Shown: positions 19,091-28,861 of the stretch, one piece after another | How positions within the stretch are numbered: the stretch's first letter is position 1 | How the letters are laid out: each line of letters opens with the position of its first letter | Source: Prevotella sp. | GTDB taxonomy: Bacteria > Bacteroidota > Bacteroidia > Bacteroidales > Dysgonomonadaceae | NCBI GenBank assembly: GCA_031271965.1 | Contig: JAISUS010000028.1 | Span: 372,001 to 436,000 of the forward strand | Reading direction: 5' to 3' | DNA: 64,000 bases | Notes under the pieces: model-generated | Database searches by the model: none | Told to the model about the DNA's origin: nothing | The model's input: only the letters and a program-made list of their open reading frames with translations | Position numbers and translations under genes: made by a program

Positions 19091-19303
19091 ATGGAAAAGC
19101 ATAAGAAATATAAATCCATACATAGAATAGCGTATATCGCTTTCTTTTTATATCTGATTATCTTAGCAATAGGCAATATTGATTTCGGGGAATATACTCC
19201 TCATTTTATAATAATACCGTTCATTATCTATTGTTTAATTACAATTGGAATTGAAGTTTTAGTAAAGAAAAATGCTAAAGACAAACGGTGGATCATTAGC
19301 TAG
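19091..19303 (+). CDS. Small two-helix membrane protein of unknown function
   Basis: About 70 residues from the ATG at 19091; a TTG six bases upstream is less likely. It has a basic N-terminus (MEKHKKYKSIHRIAY), one hydrophobic helix (about residues 13-30), an acidic turn (NIDFGEY), a second helix (about 37-57) and a Lys-rich tail. This looks like a genuine small inner-membrane protein with the positive-inside pattern at both ends. No family was recognised. It stands alone between a terminator and a TetR gene. The flanking stretches 18803-19090 and 19304-19514 show no other gene. Confidence 0.55.
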   Translation: MEKHKKYKSIHRIAYIAFFLYLIILAIGNIDFGEYTPHFIIIPFIIYCLITIGIEVLVKKNAKDKRWIIS

Positions 19304-19514
19304 AAAAATAATCTTAAGAAGGTAGTGTTTTAAAGAAATATCAAGCTTAGCTATTCAACCATTTTTACGTCCTTCAAACAAGATTAATATTTTATGATTT
19401 CTTTACGCAATAACTAGAAATTATGTTTTGAGAATGATAAAATAGCAAGAAATAGGTATTGCCGGTGAATAGCTATTTGTATTACTTTACCCTTTTAAAG
19501 AACATCGTTCTCTT

Positions 19515-20123
19515 ATGAGGGTTCTAAATGACGATAAACAAATAGCCATTCTCGATGCTGCCAGAAAAGAATTTATTCTCAAAGGTTTTAAAGATGCATC
19601 CATGCGTAATATAGCCCAAGAAGCCAATGTTGGGTTGAGCAATATTTATAACTATTTCAAAAATAAGGATGAGATATTTCAGGAGATACTCAGACCTGCC
19701 AGAAGCGAATTGTATTCCTTTATCCAGGAGCAGCATTCCGAAGCTAATATCGATTATAATAGAACAACATCCTTTGGACATCAGGAAGAAGTTATAGATT
19801 ATTATATAGATTTGATCTGCAAGTATAAAGAGGAATATCGCCTTTTGCTATTTCATACCAATGGGTCGTCATTATGCGATTTTCGCGAATCATTTATCGA
19901 CTATCTTACCAAAATTAGTTTCAGTTACATGGATTTGGAGCGGAAACACTATCCCAATATGAAAAAATTGAGCCCTTTCCTTGTCCACATTATATCTTCG
20001 TGGATGGTTACACTTTTAGGTGAGATTGTAACTCACGATTTAGAGAAGCCCCGGATACGGGAATTTTATAAAGAATTTTTCAGGTTTGAATATGCCGGAT
20101 GGCGAGAACTTACAGAGACATAG
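19515..20123 (+). CDS. TetR-family transcriptional regulator
   Basis: A 202-residue protein. Residues about 8-55 form the TetR helix-turn-helix: AILDAARKEFILKGFKDASM, RNIAQEANVGLSNIYNYF and KNKDEIF. The remainder is a variable ligand-binding helical domain. It is followed by a terminator and then the two ABC exporter genes on the same strand, so it most likely represses that exporter in response to its substrate. The ligand is unknown. Confidence 0.9.
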   Translation: MRVLNDDKQIAILDAARKEFILKGFKDASMRNIAQEANVGLSNIYNYFKNKDEIFQEILRPARSELYSFIQEQHSEANIDYNRTTSFGHQEEVIDYYIDLICKYKEEYRLLLFHTNGSSLCDFRESFIDYLTKISFSYMDLERKHYPNMKKLSPFLVHIISSWMVTLLGEIVTHDLEKPRIREFYKEFFRFEYAGWRELTET

Positions 20124-20154
20124 AAGAGAAGCAAGAAGAGCTTCTCTTTTTTTT
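20124..20154 (+). terminator. Terminator between the TetR gene and the ABC exporter
   Basis: AAGAGAAGC (20124-20132) pairs with GCTTCTCTT (20140-20148), followed by T's. It starts directly after the TetR stop codon, so the ABC genes need their own promoter or read-through. No TAnnTTTG box was found in the 60 bp before the exporter. Confidence 0.85.
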
Positions 20155-20213
20155 GAACAAAATTGAATATTGTTCGCTATTGAGATATTTATTTTTTATC
20201 AAACAACAAAAAT

Positions 20214-21983
20214 ATGAATACATTAAAAAAACTCCGGCAGTATATGGGAAGTCGAAAAATTCTTCTTCCTGTCTCTATGCTATTGTCGGCACTTAGTGCA
20301 TTGGCAGGTGTGCTGCCTTTTATCTTTATTTGGCTTATTGTAAAAGAACTTCTAGTAACGGGAGGTATCCCCGGCGAAGATGTAACAGTCTATGCGTGGT
20401 GGGCTGCCGGGTCGGCAGTAGGAGGTGTCATCCTCTACTTTGCAGCTTTGATGTCGTCCCATTTGGCAGCATTCAGAGCTGAATCTAACCTGCGGCGCAA
20501 AGCTATGCAAAAAGTTATAAATATGCCACTTGGATTTTTCGATACCAATACGAGTGGACGCATCCGTAAGATTATCGACGATAATGCCAGCATAACTCAT
20601 AGTTTTCTGGCACATCAGTTACCTGATCTGGCTGCAACCATATTGATCCCTATTGTATCTCTAATCCTTATGTTTGCATTCGATTGGCGATTAGGTATTG
20701 CCAGCCTTATTCCGGTATTTATTTCTTTTCTGTTGATGGGATTTATGATGAACTCAGAAGGGCGATCATTCATGCAGAAATATATGACATCACTCGAAGA
20801 GATGAATACCGAAGCGATTGAGTATGTAAGAGGAATTCCTGTGGTGAAAGTTTTTCAACAAACAATTTATTCGTTTAAGAATTTCCACAAATCTATTATG
20901 AATTATAACAAAATGGTATACAGTTATACACTCATGTGGAAGCAACCCATGTCGATATATACAGTTGTTATTAATGGATTTGTTTTCTTCTTAGCGCCAA
21001 TATCCATCCTACTGATTGATTATTCGGGCGAATATGCTTCTGTTTTGCTTAACTTCTTCTTGTTTGTATTGGTAACTCCTGTTTTCTCACAAAGCATTAT
21101 GAAAAGCATGCATCTGAATCAGGCTTTGGGACAAGCTAGTGAAGCGATGGAACGTTTAGACAATCTTACTGCTTTTGCTAATCTGCCTGTTTCGGTTAAT
21201 TCAAAGAAAATAGAAAAGTATGTTATAACTTTTAAGGATGTTTCTTTCTCTTATCCTGATGCCGCACAGAAAGCCATAGATGGAATAAGTTTCAGCATCT
21301 TGCAAGGGAAGACTGTTGCGTTAGTGGGTGCTTCGGGTAGTGGTAAAACTACTATCGCCAGACTTATCCCGCGTTTCTGGGACACAAGCGAAGGGCATGT
21401 TTCAATTGGAGGTATAAATGTAAAAGATATTGCATCAGATGAGTTAATGGATAAAATATCCTTCGTTTTCCAAAATACAAAACTCTTCAAAACCTCTCTG
21501 CTCGATAATATCCGATACGGTAATCCGGATGCGACCATGGATGATGTTAACCGGGCTGTAGAAATGGCTCAATGCCGGGAAATTATTGACAAACAGCCAT
21601 TAGGCCTACAAACCAAAATAGGCACAGAGGGAACTTATTTATCGGGAGGAGAACAACAGCGGATTGTTTTGGCCCGGGCTATATTGAAAAATGCTCCAAT
21701 TGTTATATTGGACGAAGCGACTGCTTTTGCCGATCCCGAAAATGAACATCTTATACAGCAGGCTTTAGGCGAATTGACCAAAGGAAAGACTGTCCTTATA
21801 ATTGCTCACAGATTGACCAATATTATCAATGCAGATCAAATTCTTGTGATTGATAAAGGGCGAATAGCCGAGCAGGGTACACATAAAGAACTACTGGATA
21901 AACAAGGAATATATTTGAGAATGTGGAACGAATACCAACAATCGGTTCGCTGGACAATAAGAAAGGAGACAAACAATGATTGA
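20214..21983 (+). CDS. ABC exporter half-transporter, subunit 1
   Basis: A 589-residue permease-ATPase. Residues about 1-310 hold six membrane helices; residues about 330-575 are the nucleotide-binding domain with Walker A GASGSGKTT, Q-loop VFQNTKLF, signature LSGGEQQR, Walker B VILDEATAF and H-loop IIAHRL. After Walker B the D-loop reads FADPENE where most exporters have S-x-D. As I recall, the YbtP/IrtA-type siderophore ABC proteins share this. Its stop lies inside the next ABC gene (8-bp overlap), so both subunits are made together as a heterodimer. Substrate is unknown; drug, lipid or siderophore export or uptake are all possible. Confidence 0.88.
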   Translation: MNTLKKLRQYMGSRKILLPVSMLLSALSALAGVLPFIFIWLIVKELLVTGGIPGEDVTVYAWWAAGSAVGGVILYFAALMSSHLAAFRAESNLRRKAMQKVINMPLGFFDTNTSGRIRKIIDDNASITHSFLAHQLPDLAATILIPIVSLILMFAFDWRLGIASLIPVFISFLLMGFMMNSEGRSFMQKYMTSLEEMNTEAIEYVRGIPVVKVFQQTIYSFKNFHKSIMNYNKMVYSYTLMWKQPMSIYTVVINGFVFFLAPISILLIDYSGEYASVLLNFFLFVLVTPVFSQSIMKSMHLNQALGQASEAMERLDNLTAFANLPVSVNSKKIEKYVITFKDVSFSYPDAAQKAIDGISFSILQGKTVALVGASGSGKTTIARLIPRFWDTSEGHVSIGGINVKDIASDELMDKISFVFQNTKLFKTSLLDNIRYGNPDATMDDVNRAVEMAQCREIIDKQPLGLQTKIGTEGTYLSGGEQQRIVLARAILKNAPIVILDEATAFADPENEHLIQQALGELTKGKTVLIIAHRLTNIINADQILVIDKGRIAEQGTHKELLDKQGIYLRMWNEYQQSVRWTIRKETNND

Positions 21984-23709
21984 TACAATAAAACGACGTT
22001 TTGCTCTGTCAACTAAAGGAGCTAAAGATTTTTGTAAGGGAGTGTTTTTTACAACATTGCTTGATATAGCATTGATGCTTCCCGCTGTATTTACTTTTAT
22101 TTTTCTCGAAGATTATCTTCGTCCGGTACTTAATTCAGGCAATATAATATACGGAGTAGCTCATTATATCGTCCTGGCCCTCATTTTTATGTTAATTATG
22201 TATGTTATATCTCTCTGGCAATATCAAAGTACTTTTACTAGTGTGTACGAAGAGAGTGCAAGCCGTCGTATCTCACTGGCCGAAAAATTACGCAAATTAC
22301 CATTAGCATTCTTCGGAGAGAAAAATCTGTCGGATTTGACATCTACCATTATGGATGATTGCACGGACTTGGAGCATACATTCTCGCATGCCGTACCACA
22401 ATTGTTTGCATCGTTGATCAGCATTGTGCTTATTGCTGTCGGAATGTTCTTTTACAATTGGCAATTGGCGCTGGCTCTATTTTGGGTTGTACCGCTAGCT
22501 TTAGCAATTGTGTTGATATCAAAAAAGAAGATAAGGGAAGATTTTGGCGGAAATTATCAGGATAAACGCGATGTCAGTGAACATATACAAGAAGGATTAG
22601 AAGCTGTTCAGGAAATAAAATCCTATAATAAGGAAGAAGATTATCTAAAAATTTTAAATAAAAAGATCAATAAATATGAGAAAAGCCAAACTACAGGCGA
22701 ACTGATGACCGGAATACTTGTCAACGGAGCACAGAGTCTGCTAAAACTTGGCTTAGCCAGTGTCATCATTGTGGGAGCAAAGATGTTGGCTACTGGCGAT
22801 ATTGATTTATTCACTTACCTTATTTTTATGGTTATCGGTTCAAGAGTATATGCTCCCGTCTCGGAAGTATTCAATAATCTGGCAGCTTTATTCTTTCTTG
22901 ATATCCGAATCAATCGCATGAATGAAATGGAAGCATTGCCTATCCAGCAAGGAAAAACTGATTTCAGCCCTTCGGGATATAATATAGAGTTCAACAATGT
23001 CAACTTTTCTTATGAATCGGGCAAACAGGTATTGAAAAACGTTTCCTTTACCGCCAAACAGGGAGAGGTTACGGCACTGGTAGGTCCTTCCGGAAGCGGG
23101 AAAAGTACAGCAGTCAAACTTGCCGCCCGATTTTGGGATATCCAGTCGGGTAAAATATTACTTGGAGAGCAAGACATCAGCCTTATTGAACCGGAAACCT
23201 TGTTAAAAAATTATGCTGTTGTTTTTCAGGATGTGGTACTATTTAATGCTTCTATTATGGAAAATATCCGAATCGGGAAGCGAAACGCTTCCGATGAAGA
23301 AGTAATACATGCTGCACGACTAGCCCAATGTGAGGAGTTCGTTAGTAAGATGTCACAGGGATATCAAACTGTAATTGGAGAAAATGGAGAGACGCTTTCG
23401 GGAGGAGAACGCCAGCGAGTATCCATTGCCCGTGCTTTGTTAAAAGATGCACCGATTGTATTACTCGACGAAGCAACAGCATCATTGGATGTGGAGAATG
23501 AAACCAAGATACAAGCAGGTATATCTGCTCTTGTAAAAGATAAGACTGTATTAATCATTGCCCACCGTATGCGAACTGTTGCTAATGCAAACAAGATTGT
23601 GGTGCTGGATAAAGGTGGTATTGCAGAAATAGGAACACCGGAAGAATTGAAGAAGCGAAACGGAATTTTTGCAAAAATGGTAAATCGGCAAACATTAACT
23701 ACCCCTTAG
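21976..23709 (+). CDS. ABC exporter half-transporter, subunit 2
   Basis: A 577-residue partner of the preceding gene, with about six helices (residues 1-310) and an ATPase domain: Walker A GPSGSGKST, Q-loop VFQDVVLF, signature LSGGERQR, Walker B and D-loop VLLDEATASLDVENE, and H-loop IIAHRM. This subunit has the canonical D-loop, unlike its partner, which suggests functional asymmetry between the two ATP sites. A strong terminator follows. Control by the TetR protein upstream is inferred. Confidence 0.88.
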   Translation: MIDTIKRRFALSTKGAKDFCKGVFFTTLLDIALMLPAVFTFIFLEDYLRPVLNSGNIIYGVAHYIVLALIFMLIMYVISLWQYQSTFTSVYEESASRRISLAEKLRKLPLAFFGEKNLSDLTSTIMDDCTDLEHTFSHAVPQLFASLISIVLIAVGMFFYNWQLALALFWVVPLALAIVLISKKKIREDFGGNYQDKRDVSEHIQEGLEAVQEIKSYNKEEDYLKILNKKINKYEKSQTTGELMTGILVNGAQSLLKLGLASVIIVGAKMLATGDIDLFTYLIFMVIGSRVYAPVSEVFNNLAALFFLDIRINRMNEMEALPIQQGKTDFSPSGYNIEFNNVNFSYESGKQVLKNVSFTAKQGEVTALVGPSGSGKSTAVKLAARFWDIQSGKILLGEQDISLIEPETLLKNYAVVFQDVVLFNASIMENIRIGKRNASDEEVIHAARLAQCEEFVSKMSQGYQTVIGENGETLSGGERQRVSIARALLKDAPIVLLDEATASLDVENETKIQAGISALVKDKTVLIIAHRMRTVANANKIVVLDKGGIAEIGTPEELKKRNGIFAKMVNRQTLTTP

Positions 23710-23736
23710 AATTTTTCGGAGAATATATATACGAGG

Positions 23737-23771
23737 AAAAGGAATGTATCTAATAAATACATTCCTTTTTT
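23737..23771 (+). terminator. Terminator after the ABC exporter operon
   Basis: AAAAGGAATGTAT (23737-23749) pairs with ATACATTCCTTTT across a 7-nt loop, followed by T's. Perfect 13-bp stem, 28 bp after the stop. Confidence 0.9.
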
Positions 23772-23853
23772 GCATAAAGCAGCAGAAAAATTACAGGGCA
23801 GAATACCAACAAGCAGATATAACTATATCTTTACGACATTGTCAATTTTTCGG

Positions 23854-23884
23854 TTGCAAGCAGATAACCTAAATTGTAACTTTG
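23854..23884 (+). promoter_or_regulatory. Promoter of ada
   Basis: TTG at 23854-23856 and TAACTTTG at 23877-23884 are separated by 20 bp and fit the Bacteroidales -33/-7 consensus. The start of ada is 88 bp beyond the -7 box, and a 22-codon ORF lies between. Confidence 0.6.
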
Positions 23885-23899
23885 TGAAAAGGGCATATT

Positions 23900-23968
23900 A
23901 TGATTAAACAAGATAAAGTTGTCTTCCTTAAGTACGGAGAAAAAGAAACCGAGCACCTAAAAAGATGA
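23900..23968 (+). CDS. Possible 22-codon leader ORF before ada
   Basis: ATG at 23900 to TGA at 23966-23968; the peptide begins MIKQDKVVFL and ends ETEHLKR. It is the first start codon after the proposed promoter and ends 4 bp before the ada start, so it could couple translation to ada. There is no similarity to anything known to me and it may be chance. Confidence 0.25.
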   Translation: MIKQDKVVFLKYGEKETEHLKR

Positions 23969-23972
23969 AGAA

Positions 23973-25028
23973 ATGAATATAAATGAAACAGAACGAGTAA
24001 TATTTTATAAAGCATTCCTTGAACGAGACAGTTCTTTTGAAGGGGTATTCGTTGTAGGGGTAAAAACAACAGGGATCTTTTGCCGCCCAACATGTCCGGC
24101 AAAGCCTAAATTGGAAAACATTGAATTTTATCCTTCGCCAAAAGAAGCTATGTTAAATGGCTATAGGCCATGTAAGGTATGTAAACCATTAGACAAACTG
24201 GGAAATCCCCCTTCTGACATCAAACAACTATTGAAATATATGGAAGAGAATCCTACGATTAAGATAACTGACAGCAGACTGAGTGAAATGGGGCTTGAAC
24301 CCAATCAAGTTCGCAGATGGTTTCAAAAAAACTATAGTCTGACATTTCACAATTATCAAAGGATGTACAGGGCTAATAATGCTTTTCAGCGTTTTCAGAC
24401 CAACCAAAGCGTTACAGATGTTGCTTATGATTCAGGGTACGATTCATTAAGTGGATTCAACAATATGTTCAAAAATATTATTGGATCTTCTCCATCAGAT
24501 AGCAAAGATAAGCGGGTAATCAATATAACACGTATTGAAACAGATTTTGGAGTGATGATTGCCGCTGCAACCGATAAAGGTATCTGCTTGTTCGAATTTG
24601 CCGACTACAAATTAATAGATTTAGAATTGAGACAATTGAAAGAAACATTCAACGCACCACTCGTGCAAGGCAACAATTTCCACTTCGATACGCTTAGAGC
24701 ACAATTAAATCAATATTTTAAAGGAGAACGCCAGGTATTTGACATTCCACTGGATCTGGTAGGTACTGAATTCCAGAAGCAAGTATGGCTAGCTTTACTG
24801 CAAATACCCTATGGGTGTACTACAACCTATGCAAGACAGGCTGAATTAATAGGCAAACCTTCTTCTGTAAGAGCCGTGGCCAATGCTAATGGGAAAAATA
24901 AAATCTCGATCATATTACCATGTCATAGAGTTATTGGGGCAGATGGTACACTTACGGGTTATGGTGGAGGAATTTGGAGAAAGAAAAAACTATTGGAATT
25001 TGAAAAACAGAATATTATAAAGGAATAG
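23973..25028 (+). CDS. ada: Ada: methylphosphotriester/O6-methylguanine DNA methyltransferase and AraC-type activator
   Basis: A 351-residue three-part protein of full Ada length. Residues about 8-75 are the zinc domain with four cysteines (GIFCRPTCPAK and CKVCKP); the first cysteine of this type accepts the phosphotriester methyl group. Residues about 85-170 are an AraC helix-turn-helix (QSVTDVAYDSGYDSLSGFNN). Residues about 185-345 are the Ogt domain, with the active-site IILPCHRVIGADGTLTGYGGG. It repairs alkylated DNA and, once methylated, activates its own and other repair genes. It stands alone with its own promoter and a bidirectional terminator. Confidence 0.95.
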   Translation: MNINETERVIFYKAFLERDSSFEGVFVVGVKTTGIFCRPTCPAKPKLENIEFYPSPKEAMLNGYRPCKVCKPLDKLGNPPSDIKQLLKYMEENPTIKITDSRLSEMGLEPNQVRRWFQKNYSLTFHNYQRMYRANNAFQRFQTNQSVTDVAYDSGYDSLSGFNNMFKNIIGSSPSDSKDKRVINITRIETDFGVMIAAATDKGICLFEFADYKLIDLELRQLKETFNAPLVQGNNFHFDTLRAQLNQYFKGERQVFDIPLDLVGTEFQKQVWLALLQIPYGCTTTYARQAELIGKPSSVRAVANANGKNKISIILPCHRVIGADGTLTGYGGGIWRKKKLLEFEKQNIIKE

Positions 25029-25112
25029 CTTTGTGTGGTAGGTTATATCAATAATGCCATCCAAATCAAAAGTTTATTATTTTATACGTTTTATCAATAT
25101 TAAAAAATAAAC

Positions 25113-25138
25113 AAAGCCACTCGAACGAGTGGCTTTTT
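25113..25138. terminator. Bidirectional terminator between ada and mutB
   Basis: AAAGCCACTCG (25113-25123) and CGAGTGGCTTT (25126-25136) form a perfect stem, flanked by T-runs in both readings. It serves the convergent ada and mutB transcripts. Confidence 0.92.
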
Positions 25139-25158
25139 AATATACTATACTATCTGCA

Positions 25159-27306
25159 TTACTCTGCCAATAATATTTCTAATATCTGTACCGCGGCTTT
25201 AGTAACCGAAGTTCCCGGGCCAAAAATAGCCGCAACACCCGACTGATACAAGAAATCATAATCTTGCGCAGGTATTACACCTCCGGCAATTACGATGATA
25301 TCTTCACGTCCAAGTTTTTTCAACTCTGCTATTACTTGAGGCACAAGTGTTTTGTGTCCGGCAGCAAGAGATGATACACCGAGTACGTTCACGTCGTTTT
25401 CTACAGCCTGACGGGCAGCTTCTTCCGGAGTCTGGAACAAAGGTCCCATATCCACATCGAATCCGCAGTCGGCATAACCGGTTGCTACAACTTTTGCTCC
25501 ACGGTCGTGTCCGTCCTGTCCCATTTTAGCGATCATAATACGAGGCTGACGACCTTCTTTCTTCGCAAATTCTTCTACAAGCTCCTGAGCTTTCAAGAAT
25601 GTAGGGTCTTTCTTTGTTTCTGATGAATACACGCCTGATATAGTTCTGATTATTGCTTTATAACGCCCAACTATTACTTCGCAAGCATCTGAGATTTCTC
25701 CCAAAGTGGCACGTAAACGTGCAGCTTCAACTGCTAGTTCGAGCAGGTTGCCTTTCTTAGTCTTAACACATTCAGTGATAGCATCCAAAGCTTTTTTAAC
25801 AGCTTCGTTATCACGCTTAGATTTCAAGTCGTTCAGACGCTCTATTTGTTGACGGCGAACTTCTGTATTGTCCACATCCAAAATATCAATCGGATCTTCT
25901 TTTTCAAGACGATATTTGTTGATACCTACAATAGTTTGAGAACCAGAGTCAATTCTTGCCTGAGTACGTGCAGCCGCTTCTTCGATACGCATTTTAGGAA
26001 GACCTGTTTCGATAGCTTTAGCCATACCTCCAAGCTTTTGTATTTCTTGAATATGTTCCCATGCTTTATGAACAAGTTCGTTAGTAAGTGTTTCCACATA
26101 GTAAGAACCTGCCCAAGGATCGATTTCTTTACAGATTTGAGTTTCCTCCTGAATATAGATCTGAGTATTACGTGCAATACGTGCAGAGAAGTCGGTAGGC
26201 AATGCGATAGCCTCATCCAACGCATTGGTATGGAGAGATTGTGTGTGACCAAGAGCTGAAGCCATAGCCTCGATACAAGTACGGCCAACGTTGTTGAACG
26301 GATCTTGCTCTGTCAATGACCAACCTGATGTCTGAGAGTGAGTACGAAGTGCAAGCGATTTAGGATTCTTCGCTCCGAAACTCTTAACTATCTTAGCCCA
26401 CAACAAACGTCCGGCACGCATTTTAGCGATTTCCATAAAGTGGTTCATACCTATAGCCCAGAAGAACGACAGGCGAGGAGCAAAAGCATCTACGTCGATA
26501 CCTGCATCGATACCCGCTTTCAGATATTCCATACCGTCGGCAAGCGTATAAGCCAATTCGATGTCGGCAGTAGCACCAGCTTCCTGCATGTGGTAACCGG
26601 AAATAGAAATAGAGTTGAATTTAGGCATCTTTTGAGATGTGAACTCAAAGATATCTGCTATAATTTTCATTGAGAATTCAGGCGGATAGATATAAGTATT
26701 ACGCACCATAAATTCTTTAAGGATATCATTTTGAATTGTCCCGGCCATTTCTTCCAATTTGGCTCCTTGTTCTAGTCCTGCATTGATGTAGAATGCAAGT
26801 ACAGGAAGCACGGCACCATTCATTGTCATAGATACCGACATCTGATTCAATGGAATACCTTCGAACAATACTTTCATATCTTCCACCGAGCAGATAGACA
26901 CCCCTGCTTTACCTACGTCACCCACTACGCGAGGATGGTCGGCATCGTATCCACGGTGAGTAGCAAGGTCAAATGCCACTGATAGACCTTTCTGTCCCGA
27001 TGCAAGATTACGACGATAGAAAGCGTTAGATTCAGCAGCAGTAGAGAACCCTGCATACTGGCGGATTGTCCAGGGACGCATAGCGTACATACCGGAATAT
27101 GGTCCACGCAAAAATGGAGGAATACCCGAAGCATAATTCAAATGCTCCATTCCTTCCAAGTCTTCTTTTGTATAAACAGGCTTAACCTGAATCAACTCAG
27201 GTGTTGTCCAGTTAGCTTCGATACCATTATCAGCAGCCCATTTTGCTGCATCTGATGCAACAAAACCAGAACTGTTAATGTCGATGTTTTTGAAATTTGG
27301 TTTCAT
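25159..27306 (-). CDS. mutB: Methylmalonyl-CoA mutase, large (catalytic) subunit
   Basis: A 715-residue adenosylcobalamin enzyme that interconverts succinyl-CoA and methylmalonyl-CoA in the propionate-forming pathway. The N-terminal TIM barrel includes [20 protein letters not shown] and [13 protein letters not shown]. The C-terminal B12 domain carries [20 protein letters not shown], with the DxHxxG cobalt-ligand histidine, and [18 protein letters not shown]. Length and motifs are complete. It is the last gene of a four-gene minus-strand operon whose first gene encodes the small subunit; menA and a CPBP protease lie between them. A strong terminator follows. Confidence 0.97.
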   Translation of the reverse strand: MKPNFKNIDINSSGFVASDAAKWAADNGIEANWTTPELIQVKPVYTKEDLEGMEHLNYASGIPPFLRGPYSGMYAMRPWTIRQYAGFSTAAESNAFYRRNLASGQKGLSVAFDLATHRGYDADHPRVVGDVGKAGVSICSVEDMKVLFEGIPLNQMSVSMTMNGAVLPVLAFYINAGLEQGAKLEEMAGTIQNDILKEFMVRNTYIYPPEFSMKIIADIFEFTSQKMPKFNSISISGYHMQEAGATADIELAYTLADGMEYLKAGIDAGIDVDAFAPRLSFFWAIGMNHFMEIAKMRAGRLLWAKIVKSFGAKNPKSLALRTHSQTSGWSLTEQDPFNNVGRTCIEAMASALGHTQSLHTNALDEAIALPTDFSARIARNTQIYIQEETQICKEIDPWAGSYYVETLTNELVHKAWEHIQEIQKLGGMAKAIETGLPKMRIEEAAARTQARIDSGSQTIVGINKYRLEKEDPIDILDVDNTEVRRQQIERLNDLKSKRDNEAVKKALDAITECVKTKKGNLLELAVEAARLRATLGEISDACEVIVGRYKAIIRTISGVYSSETKKDPTFLKAQELVEEFAKKEGRQPRIMIAKMGQDGHDRGAKVVATGYADCGFDVDMGPLFQTPEEAARQAVENDVNVLGVSSLAAGHKTLVPQVIAELKKLGREDIIVIAGGVIPAQDYDFLYQSGVAAIFGPGTSVTKAAVQILEILLAE

Positions 27307-27325
27307 ATTTTTGTTGTTTGATTAT

Positions 27326-27943
27326 TTACGAAATAGGAAATAAAATGAAAACAGCTACATCCCATATAGCATGGGATATGAGCACTGTAAGTAAATTTCT
27401 GTTTTTCATATAAATGAATCCCCAGAATACTCCGCAAAATAGAGCAGCCATAAATAGCATAAAATTAAAAGCCCAAATATGCACCAAAGCGTAGATAAGC
27501 GTTGTAATAATAAATGCTTTCATATCTCCAAGTTTGCTTTCTGACAAAGTTCTCTGAACATAGCCACGCCAGAAAATTTCTTCGGCGGGACCAATCCAGA
27601 ATAACAAAGCTAATGCAAGAAAAAGTTGGTTTTGCCCGTCTTTCATGGCATAAACGTCACCCACTTGCGGATGAGCAAAATCGAAAAGTAATCCGGATAT
27701 TTCATTTCCCAGATAAAACACACCCCATAATACGACAGCAGAGCCAACACCTAACGCAATATCTTTTACATTGAATGAGAACTGCGATTTCCAGTCCTTC
27801 CTGAATGTAAAGCTCAGCAATGTGAGTACTCCGGCAGCCACAGCCATTACATACCAAAAATTGATATGCGGGCTTGTCCACGGAGAGAACATCACAAACC
27901 AAAATATTGCAGCTATACTGATTGCTACTACCAGTTTTTTCAT
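27326..27943 (-). CDS. CPBP-family intramembrane metalloprotease (CAAX protease-like)
   Basis: A 205-residue protein with about six helices. The family motifs are present: GPAEEIFWRGYVQRTL (EExxxR) at about residue 118, HIWAFNFM at about 150 and ISHAIWDVAVF near the end (HxxxB). Members act in prenyl-protein processing, bacteriocin self-immunity or unknown membrane proteolysis. Its start overlaps the menA stop by 4 bp, and mutB begins 19 bp downstream. The link to menaquinone or propionate metabolism is positional only. Confidence 0.85.
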   Translation of the reverse strand: MKKLVVAISIAAIFWFVMFSPWTSPHINFWYVMAVAAGVLTLLSFTFRKDWKSQFSFNVKDIALGVGSAVVLWGVFYLGNEISGLLFDFAHPQVGDVYAMKDGQNQLFLALALLFWIGPAEEIFWRGYVQRTLSESKLGDMKAFIITTLIYALVHIWAFNFMLFMAALFCGVFWGFIYMKNRNLLTVLISHAIWDVAVFILFPIS

Positions 27944-28839
27944 ATGAAGATAGATATTATCAGTCCCAATGATAATGATGCACTAAACATCAATTGCAGT
28001 TGAGCGGTATTTTTATCCAAGTCATTAATAGGAGTTACATCATCTTCGGTAACCTGCGACATAGCCTTACAATTTTTGACAGCTACCGGAATAGTTATCA
28101 AAGTAATAAGCGCAGTTGCAGGCAGAATATTCAATAGAACCATTAATACAATAGCAACATACGATAAAATAGTCAATATGTAATAATGAATAATTGAAGC
28201 CTTTACTCCAATAGCCATTGCATATGTCTTTATCTCTGCATAACGGTCACTTCTTATATCACGCGTATTGTTTGAATGCAGTACATTCACCGTGATGAAA
28301 GTCATAGGCAGAGAAACGAACAATAATGTCCAATCGATATAACCAAGCATAACATAACCTGTACCAAGCATAATAGTTGGCCCGTAAACCAAAAATATCA
28401 GCAAGTCACCTAATGCTCTGAATTTAAATTTATAATAAAAAACAGCACCTATAGCACCAAACAAACCAATCCATAAAAGACCAATTCCCGATTGTGACAC
28501 CAAGAATAAACCCAAACAAGTACCTATAGTTATAAATGTCCATCCATAAACTAATACTTGTCTTGGCGTGAATAATTTACTGGTAAGTATATCTGTTCCC
28601 ACCTTACCTTCACGATCTACACCATATTTATAGTCGTTGTAGTCGCTGATAAGATTTCCTCCTGCATGAAAAACAACTGCTCCTATTATAGCTATCACAC
28701 CCAGTATCCAGTTAGCGGAACTTTCCGGATGAGTATGCATTGTATATATCATAGCAATAAAAGCAGGAAGGGAAGATACAGGAAACGACCACGGCCGCAC
28801 AGCAATTGTCCAATCTTTCAAAGTTGGTTTTGTTTCCAT
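27940..28839 (-). CDS. menA: 1,4-dihydroxy-2-naphthoate polyprenyltransferase
   Basis: A 299-residue UbiA-family membrane prenyltransferase. Near the N-terminus IAVRPWSFPVSSLPAF is typical of MenA. The first Asp-rich motif is GNLISDYNDYKYGVDREGKVG, and the second NNTRDIRSDRYAEIKTYA. It attaches the polyprenyl chain to dihydroxynaphthoate in menaquinone synthesis. No other men gene is in the window. It lies 22 bp after mutA and overlaps the CPBP gene by 4 bp. Menaquinone feeds fumarate reductase, which is upstream of succinyl-CoA and propionate formation, so sharing a transcript with the mutase may be functional. Confidence 0.92.
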   Translation of the reverse strand: METKPTLKDWTIAVRPWSFPVSSLPAFIAMIYTMHTHPESSANWILGVIAIIGAVVFHAGGNLISDYNDYKYGVDREGKVGTDILTSKLFTPRQVLVYGWTFITIGTCLGLFLVSQSGIGLLWIGLFGAIGAVFYYKFKFRALGDLLIFLVYGPTIMLGTGYVMLGYIDWTLLFVSLPMTFITVNVLHSNNTRDIRSDRYAEIKTYAMAIGVKASIIHYYILTILSYVAIVLMVLLNILPATALITLITIPVAVKNCKAMSQVTEDDVTPINDLDKNTAQLQLMFSASLSLGLIISIFI

Positions 28840-28861
28840 TTTATTAATTCAAATTAAATTG

